From the NCBI GenBank assembly GCA_039984955.1, contig JBDWTN010000006.1, positions 1 through 64,000 on the forward strand: 64,000 nt of DNA. The letters run 5' to 3'. The translations under genes and the position numbers were made by a program. Below are positions 59,134 to 64,000 of the stretch, piece by piece (within the stretch, counting starts at the first letter, position 1; each line of letters begins with the position of its first letter). The DNA is from Marinobacter alexandrii (GTDB taxonomy: Bacteria; Bacteroidota; Bacteroidia; Cytophagales; Cyclobacteriaceae). The notes beneath the pieces are model-generated. The model was not told where the DNA came from, made no database searches, and saw nothing but the letters and a program-made list of their open reading frames with translations.

Positions 59134-59769
59134 ATGGAGAAACCCGTAATCATTTTAGGATCTACAGGACTAGCAAAAGCAGCTCTTGAAATATTTAATT
59201 CCAATAGCATAGTTGTTTATGGCTTTCTGGATGATGATGAGAAAACACATAATAGCGAAATAAACTCAGTTACGATACTTGGATCAACGGATGATCATGG
59301 TTTCACTAAACTCATTGGCCAAAAATGTGAGGCTTTTGTGGCTACTGACGATAATAAACTGAGGAAGAAGTATGTAGAATATCTCAACGAAACCCGAAAG
59401 ATTATGCCAATGAACGCAGTTCATCATTCGGCATCAATATCGGATTCTTTTGGGATTGGACATGGAAACTTTGTTAATGCTGGTGCTGTATTGTCGAATG
59501 ATTCTAAAATGGGAAATCACAATGTGATTAACTCAAAAGTAATAATCGAACAAGAGGCAGAAATTGGAGATTTTGTTCAAATTGGTGCCGGGTCTATCAT
59601 CAATACTAAAGTGAAGATCGAGAATGAAGTATTCATCGGATCAGGGGTAACCATAGTTGCTGGAGTCAAGATTGAAAAGGGGGCTCGAATAGGTGCAGGA
59701 TCAGTGGTTGTAGGTGATGTAAAGAAGGGGCAAACTGTGTTCGGAAATCCCGCAGTGGAAGTGAAGTAA
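59134..59769 (+). CDS. NeuD/PglD-type sugar O- or N-acyltransferase
   Basis: The protein has 211 residues. The N-terminal Rossmann-like domain (about 1-75) starts PVIILGSTGLAKAALEIF and includes GFLDDDEKTH. The rest is a left-handed beta helix of hexapeptide repeats (for example IGHGNFVNAGAVLS, IGDFVQIGAGSIIN, GARIGAGSVVVGDVKKG), ending VFGNPAVEVK. Such enzymes transfer acetyl from acetyl-CoA to amino sugars or sialic/legionaminic acids in capsule, O-antigen or protein glycans. The catalytic histidine is probably in NAVHHSASIS. No further sugar-synthesis genes are nearby apart from the membrane protein upstream. Confidence 0.92.
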   Translation: MEKPVIILGSTGLAKAALEIFNSNSIVVYGFLDDDEKTHNSEINSVTILGSTDDHGFTKLIGQKCEAFVATDDNKLRKKYVEYLNETRKIMPMNAVHHSASISDSFGIGHGNFVNAGAVLSNDSKMGNHNVINSKVIIEQEAEIGDFVQIGAGSIINTKVKIENEVFIGSGVTIVAGVKIEKGARIGAGSVVVGDVKKGQTVFGNPAVEVK

Positions 59770-59787
59770 GAATTACCTTACGGCTGT

Positions 59788-60405
59788 ATGAAATCCAAAA
59801 GCTTAATCCTTCTCTCCTTACTGGTACTCCATAGCTGCGTTCCAGAAGGACTAATGAGAACATGGAGCACTACAGAAGATTATGATCGTCAGTTCAATAG
59901 CATTCTTGTCATGGGACTCATAAACAATGTGAACTTAAGGAATGAAGTAGAAAACGAGGTGGTTACAACAGGGGGAAAAGCAGGGCTAAAATGTGTCAAT
60001 GGGATGTCTATGTTTCCGCCTGAACTCGGAAAGCCATTTGAAGATGTAGAAAGAGCAAAAGAGCGAATGAGAAACAATGGGTTTGATGGAGTGATAACAG
60101 TAGCCCTAGTTGATATAAAAGAAGAAAGATATGTTCCACCTCAAACAGGTTACTCGCCTCTGGTTTATTACAATCGTTTTGGAAATTATTTTTTTAGAAC
60201 CTATGATCTTGTCTATCAGCCAGGATACTTCACTCAAGACACAAAATACTTTATAGAAACTAACTTTTACGAGTTAAGAGAAGGCAAACTCGTTTGGTCA
60301 GGTCGTTCTACTGTTTTTACACGAGAAGAATTAAACAGCTATTTGGCTAATTATTCCAGAGGCCTTTTCAAAGAATTAAAAATGGAGGGAATCATTAACA
60401 ATTAA
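59788..60405 (+). CDS. Hypothetical lipoprotein
   Basis: This 205-residue protein has the lipobox LVLHSC (lipidated Cys at about 17). The mature region has alternating strands and helices: FNSILVMGLINNVNLRNEVENEVV, then ERAKERMRNNGFDGVITVALVDIKEERYVPP, a Tyr-rich segment (YYNRFGNYFFRTYDLVYQPGYF) and a closing strand pair with ELREGKLVWSGRSTVF. The layout resembles DUF4136-type outer-membrane lipoproteins. The function is unknown. It lies 18 bases downstream of the NeuD-type gene and is probably co-transcribed. Confidence 0.82.
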   Translation: MKSKSLILLSLLVLHSCVPEGLMRTWSTTEDYDRQFNSILVMGLINNVNLRNEVENEVVTTGGKAGLKCVNGMSMFPPELGKPFEDVERAKERMRNNGFDGVITVALVDIKEERYVPPQTGYSPLVYYNRFGNYFFRTYDLVYQPGYFTQDTKYFIETNFYELREGKLVWSGRSTVFTREELNSYLANYSRGLFKELKMEGIINN

Positions 60406-60419
60406 TCCCCTCCATTTTT
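60379..60419 (+). terminator. Terminator overlapping the lipoprotein stop codon
   Basis: AAAATGGAGGG (60379-60389, within the last codons) pairs with CCCTCCATTTT (60408-60418), followed by TA. The 18-base loop includes the stop codon. It ends the NeuD-lipoprotein transcript. Confidence 0.75.
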
Positions 60420-60461
60420 ACAACAAAAAATCATTAGATTCAATTTAATCATTGACGAAAA

Positions 60462-60824
60462 ATGGAAAAACAATCAATCGTTATCTTATTCATGCTCTCA
60501 ATAATTCTTCTTGGGAATACCTCCTTCAAACCAGTTCAGACCTCAAAAACAAAACTATATGTAACTGTGATCGATGGATCCGGTAATCAGATAGAAGATG
60601 CCGCTATCACGATTTATACATCCGAAGATGACTACAAAAACAATGCAAACAAGCTGATAGAAGGTAAGACAGACAAAAAAGGGAAATTTCAATTCAAAGG
60701 ACTTGGAATCAGGTCTTACTTTCTTGACGTACGGAAAAATGCGATGAATAATGACGGTGAAGATGTACAAACAGGCTTGCTTTCGGAAGGAAAGATTAAC
60801 AGAGTGATTGTTGTCATAAAGTAA
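60462..60824 (+). CDS. Small exported protein with a prealbumin/carboxypeptidase-regulatory-like fold
   Basis: The protein has 120 residues, with a signal peptide (about 1-25). The mature part is a single beta-sandwich of the CarboxypepD_reg/SpaA type: KLYVTVIDGSGNQIEDAAITIYTSEDDY, GKTDKKGKFQFKGLGIRSYFLDVRK, and a final strand RVIVVIK. Such modules usually act in protein binding or stability. No attachment motif is visible. It is a single gene about 85 bases before trhO. Confidence 0.85.
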   Translation: MEKQSIVILFMLSIILLGNTSFKPVQTSKTKLYVTVIDGSGNQIEDAAITIYTSEDDYKNNANKLIEGKTDKKGKFQFKGLGIRSYFLDVRKNAMNNDGEDVQTGLLSEGKINRVIVVIK

Positions 60825-60863
60825 GTATTAAAACAGTAATCTGACTTTTTTAGCAAAAGAAAT

Positions 60864-60871
60864 TATTTTTG
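60864..60871 (+). promoter_or_regulatory. -7 promoter box for the trhO gene
   Basis: TATTTTTG matches TAnnTTTG exactly, 40 bases before the ATG at 60911. A run of T lies near the -33 position but without a clean TTTG. Confidence 0.45.
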
Positions 60872-60910
60872 TGATGTATTAACACCCTGCTGAAACAGGG
60901 CTTGGTTATT

Positions 60911-61879
60911 ATGGAAGAACATTACGTACTACTCTATTACTGCTATAGTAAAATTGATGACCCTGAAGAGTTTAGGGAACAGCATCATACCCTTTGTTTA
61001 GATCTCAATCTTAGAGGACGCATCATAGTTGCCAAAGAAGGCCTCAATGGAACCGTTTCTGGCACCCAAGAATCATGTGAAAAATACATGAATACCATCA
61101 CCAGTGACCCTCGGTTCTCTCATACTGAATTCAAGGTTGACACCAACGATCATCCTGCATTTGAAAAAATGCACGTCCGTGTAAAACCAGAAATCGTCCA
61201 TAGTTCACTGAACCATGTTGATCCTACAAGCAAGACAGGCAGGTACATTGAACCTGATGAATTTAGAGAAATTCTAAAGGAAGAATCTGAGGATACTATC
61301 GTTCTCGACGTACGCTCAAACTATGAGCATATGATCGGTAAGTTTAAAAATGCAATTACACTTGACATAGATAACTTTCGTGATTTTCCTGAAAAAATAG
61401 AGGAACTTAAAAAGTTTAAGGATAAAAAGATTGTAACGTACTGTACAGGTGGTATTAAATGTGAGAAAGCAAGTGCCTACCTATTGGAACAAGGGTTTGA
61501 AAATGTTCACCAACTTCATGGAGGAATCATCAAGTATGGATTAGAAGCTAAGGGTGAAGATTTCGAAGGCAAATGCTATGTCTTTGATAATCGAATTGTG
61601 AAAGAAGTGAATACGATCAATCCAACAGTTGTGTCCAGATGCCATGTTACTGATGAACCATGTGATAGAATGGTGAACTGTGCTAACCCTCATTGCAATA
61701 AACACATTCCTATGAGTGAAAAGGGTGCTGAAATTTACAATGGTAGTTGCTCTGAAGAATGCATGAACAATCCTGATACTCGTCCATACGATGGAACTGG
61801 ATTCTATCAGAAGAAAATGAATGGATATAATCCATATAAGGGGTCAAAGCGAAAGTTTGCCTCTCAAGATAGTGATTAA
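60911..61879 (+). CDS. trhO: tRNA uridine(34) hydroxylase (rhodanese-like)
   Basis: The protein has 322 residues from the ATG at 60911; a TTG nine bases upstream is less likely. It has an N-terminal acylphosphatase-like UPF0176 domain (about 1-95, with AKEGLNGTVSGT) and a rhodanese domain (about 120-215) with the catalytic C178 in TYCTGGIKCEKA, the TrhO/YceA signature. A Cys-rich C-terminal part follows (RCHVTDEPCDRMVNCANPHCNKH), with cysteines that may bind metal. The enzyme adds oxygen to U34 of tRNAs as the first step of 5-(carboxy)methoxyuridine formation. It acts in the cytoplasm. Confidence 0.95.
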   Translation: MEEHYVLLYYCYSKIDDPEEFREQHHTLCLDLNLRGRIIVAKEGLNGTVSGTQESCEKYMNTITSDPRFSHTEFKVDTNDHPAFEKMHVRVKPEIVHSSLNHVDPTSKTGRYIEPDEFREILKEESEDTIVLDVRSNYEHMIGKFKNAITLDIDNFRDFPEKIEELKKFKDKKIVTYCTGGIKCEKASAYLLEQGFENVHQLHGGIIKYGLEAKGEDFEGKCYVFDNRIVKEVNTINPTVVSRCHVTDEPCDRMVNCANPHCNKHIPMSEKGAEIYNGSCSEECMNNPDTRPYDGTGFYQKKMNGYNPYKGSKRKFASQDSD

Positions 61880-61953
61880 CTTTTCATAACTTAAGCTCAT
61901 CAAAGTAGTTTCTCATTACCTTTAAGAAGCTTTAGTAATTTGACTATCACCTT

Positions 61954-62814
61954 ATGCCTCATACTTATTCTGAGACTGACTTAATTCTTAACCCGGATGG
62001 GAGCGTATATCATTTAAGTCTTCGACCAAAAGATGTATCGGATAAGATTATCGTAGTGGGTGATCCGGGAAGAGTGCATAGAGTTTCTCGTCACTTTGAT
62101 TCGGTTGAATTTGAAATGAACAAGCGTGAGTTCATTACTCATACTGGAAAATACAAAGGAAAACGCCTCACTGTCATCAGCTCAGGGATGGGTACAGACA
62201 ATGTGGAAATCCTTATGACCGAGTTGGATGCTTTGTTCAATATTGATCTGGTGCAAAGGGAACCCAAAGCACGTAGAAAAAAGCTTCAGATTATCCGTAT
62301 AGGGACATCTGGCACCATTAGAGATGATATAAAGATAGGAAGCCATCTTGCTACGGAATATGCCATTGGGCTTGATACCATTATTCAATTCTATGAGTAT
62401 AAACATCGAGGTATCGAAAAGCAGATCATCAAGAAGCTTCGTGAAGAACTTGACTTACATTATACGCCTTATTGTTTCAAAGGGTCTACTACCCTTTTCG
62501 AAAAGTTCAAAGATTGTACAATCGCAGGGAATACAGTGACTTGTCCTGGATTCTACGCCCCTCAGGGAAGAGAAATACGTATGCCCATTCGATACAAAGA
62601 CATCATTGAAAAGATGCAATATTTTCATGAAGAAGGTATCTGGTTAACAAACTTAGAAATGGAAACCGCGGGGTACTACGCTTTTGGTAAACTCCTAGGA
62701 CATGAGATGTTGAGTTTAAATGCAATCATGGCCAACCGTATCAAAGGACAGTTTGTTAAAGATCCCAACAAGGTCATAGACGGACTCATTCAGAAAGTTC
62801 TGGATCGAATCTAG
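61954..62814 (+). CDS. Nucleoside phosphorylase (uridine phosphorylase-like)
   Basis: This 286-residue protein is of the PNP/UDP phosphorylase fold. IIVVGDPGRVHRVSRHFD carries the phosphate-binding Asp-Pro-x-Arg loop. TVISSGMGTDNVEILMTEL is the family's second motif, and IIRIGTSGTIRDDIKIGSH holds the phosphate-binding Arg-Ile-Gly-Thr-Ser. LTNLEMETAGYYAFGKLLGHEMLSLNAIMANR contains the Glu-Met-Glu ribose contact. It splits a pyrimidine or purine nucleoside with phosphate; the base specificity is not clear from sequence alone. It is a single gene 75 bases after trhO. Confidence 0.93.
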   Translation: MPHTYSETDLILNPDGSVYHLSLRPKDVSDKIIVVGDPGRVHRVSRHFDSVEFEMNKREFITHTGKYKGKRLTVISSGMGTDNVEILMTELDALFNIDLVQREPKARRKKLQIIRIGTSGTIRDDIKIGSHLATEYAIGLDTIIQFYEYKHRGIEKQIIKKLREELDLHYTPYCFKGSTTLFEKFKDCTIAGNTVTCPGFYAPQGREIRMPIRYKDIIEKMQYFHEEGIWLTNLEMETAGYYAFGKLLGHEMLSLNAIMANRIKGQFVKDPNKVIDGLIQKVLDRI

Positions 62815-62980
62815 CTTCTTTTATACGTTTTAGATCTTTTCTATTAAAGAATACTTATTCTTAGAACTACTCACAGCATTCGTCCCTTTAGTCGATTTTC
62901 GCTCTATTTTCATCTACTTTATTATCATTTGCTAAAAAAATCAGCGATATTTATTCTATATCATCAATCTGCTGAATCTT

Positions 62981-63457
62981 ATGATGCCTTTTTTTAAGAA
63001 TTTTGCAATAATCTTGTTTTTGTTCGCTTGCCCTTTTTCATCCAATTCTCAAGAGTTTATCTCCGAGGATGAAATAACCATTAATATATTAAAGTGGTAC
63101 TACGATCAATATCCAAATGGGGAAACCATTTCATGGAGTAGTAGTAGTGTAAATAACGTGGATGTACTAAAAGTTAAGTTCAATTATAATGAAAACGAAT
63201 ATACCGCAACGTATAGTTTGAAAGGCAAACGCCTATCGGAGACAGTTAAAATCGAGAATATCCCTATCACTGTGACCAACTACTTGTATGATAATTATGC
63301 CAAGTTTAAAATCAAGTCTTTCTTAAAAAGAATAGACTTTAAAGCCAATGAAACTTCTTATGAGGTGGAAATTAAATCAAAAGAAGCTGGTCTTGAACGA
63401 ATTGTTTTCGATACAAACTTTCAAAGAGAGACAAATCAGGTTTTAACATCTAACTAG
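62981..63457 (+). CDS. Exported PepSY-like hypothetical protein
   Basis: The protein has 158 residues. A signal peptide (to about residue 23, SNSQ) is followed by two similar halves of about 60 residues, each a helix followed by strands (ITINILKWYYDQYPNGETISWSSSSVNNVDVLKVKFNYNENEYTATY, then TVTNYLYDNYAKFKIKSFLKRIDFKANETSYEVEI). This is the pattern of the small PepSY-like or beta-lactamase-inhibitor-like periplasmic proteins of Bacteroidota. The function is unknown. It ends eight bases before the convergent small gene. Confidence 0.78.
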   Translation: MMPFFKNFAIILFLFACPFSSNSQEFISEDEITINILKWYYDQYPNGETISWSSSSVNNVDVLKVKFNYNENEYTATYSLKGKRLSETVKIENIPITVTNYLYDNYAKFKIKSFLKRIDFKANETSYEVEIKSKEAGLERIVFDTNFQRETNQVLTSN

Positions 63458-63465
63458 AATAACTA

Positions 63466-63732
63466 CTACTTGAATATAGTTTTGAAAGCACGTCGTATCT
63501 CTACCGCTGCTTCGTTTAAATGCATCTTTGCTTGTTCCCATTTCTCCCCAGATTGAGTATTCTGATCTTTGAAGTCTTTCTCAATCTTTTCCTTACGTAG
63601 TTTCAATTTCTTGATTCTTTCCTCCATCTCATCCGTCACCTTATTTCCTGTCCTTTTCGTCTCTGCGATAAGACCATCTATTTTCTTTCCTAGCTCTGCT
63701 AGTATATCCTCTACTTTTCGTTTCTCGCTCAT
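63466..63732 (-). CDS. Small helical hypothetical protein
   Basis: This 88-residue protein is very rich in Lys and Glu, and entirely helical by appearance (VEDILAELGKKIDGLIAETKR, EMEERIKKLKLRKEKIEKDF, EKWEQAKMHLNEAAVEIRRAFKTIF). It has no signal peptide or membrane span and probably forms a coiled coil. The family is not recognised; similar stress-type small proteins are found in many Bacteroidota. It lies 23 bases downstream of the glycoside hydrolase gene on the same strand and may be co-transcribed. Confidence 0.75.
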   Translation of the reverse strand: MSEKRKVEDILAELGKKIDGLIAETKRTGNKVTDEMEERIKKLKLRKEKIEKDFKDQNTQSGEKWEQAKMHLNEAAVEIRRAFKTIFK

Positions 63733-63755
63733 AGATTATTAATTAGAACAGAAAT

Positions 63756-64000
63756 TTAATCGTTTTTTCCATACCACCTAGCAATCACCTCTTCCGCAGG
63801 TTTATTCTGTGGAGTCCACTCTGTTCCGCGCCAATTTCCATACTTTTCACTGAAGTGCCACTTCCATAAAAAGCCTCCTGCAAACCACTGCTCATCGCTT
63901 AGGGCCTGGTATGTAGCTTCATATGAATCTGCTTGAATTTGATGATTGGAATTACTTTCTGATTTATCAACCTCCCAATGTTTTCCCGCTGCTCCATTGG
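63756..64000 (-). CDS. C-terminal part of a GH113-like glycoside hydrolase (5' end outside window)
   Basis: Only the last 81 residues are present; the stop codon is at 63756-63758. The visible end contains QIQADSYEATYQALSDEQWFAGGFLWKWHF, GTEWTPQNKPAEEVIARWYG and a short tail. The WFAGGFLWKW strand followed by the 'TPQNKPAE-VI-WYG' ending resembles the last barrel strand and helix of GH113-like TIM-barrel mannanases and of the related glycoside-hydrolase-like proteins. There is no T9SS tail, so it is not a T9SS type A substrate. Activity cannot be judged without the missing catalytic part. Confidence 0.6.
   Translation of the reverse strand, partial: NGAAGKHWEVDKSESNSNHQIQADSYEATYQALSDEQWFAGGFLWKWHFSEKYGNWRGTEWTPQNKPAEEVIARWYGKND

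Noticed and set aside
1-64000. tRNA, rRNA, CRISPR arrays, transposases, toxin-antitoxin pairs, defence systems
   Set aside because: Gaps and frames were read for cloverleaf arms, regular repeats and typical protein motifs; none was convincing. A covariance-model scan could still reveal small RNAs.

Overview
The window is a 64 kb piece of chromosome from a member of the Bacteroidota, most likely a marine-type Cytophagales (Roseivirga/Ekhidna/Reichenbachiella-like). The genus is a guess; the phylum is not. Evidence for the phylum: a SusC/SusD pair, a glycoside hydrolase with a type IX secretion (T9SS) sorting tail, several AraC regulators with a multi-span membrane N-terminus, a DUF2851 protein, a small RRM RNA-binding protein, and promoters of the TTTG-N20-TAnnTTTG type. 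No rRNA, tRNA, CRISPR array or transposase was seen.

Layout. (1) 0.25-5.8 kb: a response regulator with a four-PAS histidine kinase, then a STAS-like small protein facing a SulP transporter whose usual C-terminal STAS domain is replaced by a SnoaL/NTF2-like domain. (2) 5.9-10.4 kb: a membrane AraC regulator, an exported serine hydrolase and a CrtR-type carotenoid hydroxylase/desaturase. (3) 10.4-17.9 kb, minus strand: a six-gene signalling operon. It starts with a kinase whose membrane domain has the copper/ethylene-binding residues of plant ETR1, followed by an Rcp1-type response regulator, a REC-PAS-kinase, a NarL-type regulator, a PilJ-like kinase and a last response regulator. This is the most striking item in the window. 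(4) 18.2-32.1 kb: an MscS channel, a SlyD-type FKBP, a pirin with a tandem operator, a SusD/SusC pair, an acetamidase/ArsC-like/quinone-reductase operon and a large sortilin-type (Asp-box) exported protein. (5) 32.1-41.1 kb, the accessory part: a palindromic repeat, an ArsR/SRPBCC/small-protein operon with a clear operator-promoter, a second AraC plus serine hydrolase pair, an exported NTF2-like protein, an attC-like palindrome in front of a membrane LAS-type peptidase, a PPP-like phosphatase and an AAC(6')-like acetyltransferase. (6) 41.2-49.4 kb: a GH5 enzyme with a T9SS tail, an AraC plus DoxX::S41-peptidase fusion, a four-EF-hand protein, and an AraC plus cadherin-repeat lipoprotein. (7) 49.4-64 kb: mostly core genes (aroQ, xerD, pyrD, ftsK, a LolA-like gene, an RRM gene, pyrF, DUF2851, a NeuD-type acyltransferase, trhO, a nucleoside phosphorylase), ending in a partial glycoside hydrolase.

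How the genes work together. Four membrane-type AraC regulators each sit directly upstream of an exported or membrane-anchored protein, which suggests a repeated 'surface sensor plus exported effector' unit. The minus-strand signalling operon has three kinases and three stand-alone response regulators but no obvious output gene except one LuxR/NarL-type DNA-binding protein, so it probably controls genes elsewhere. Domain assignments come from motifs read by eye. No database search was possible.
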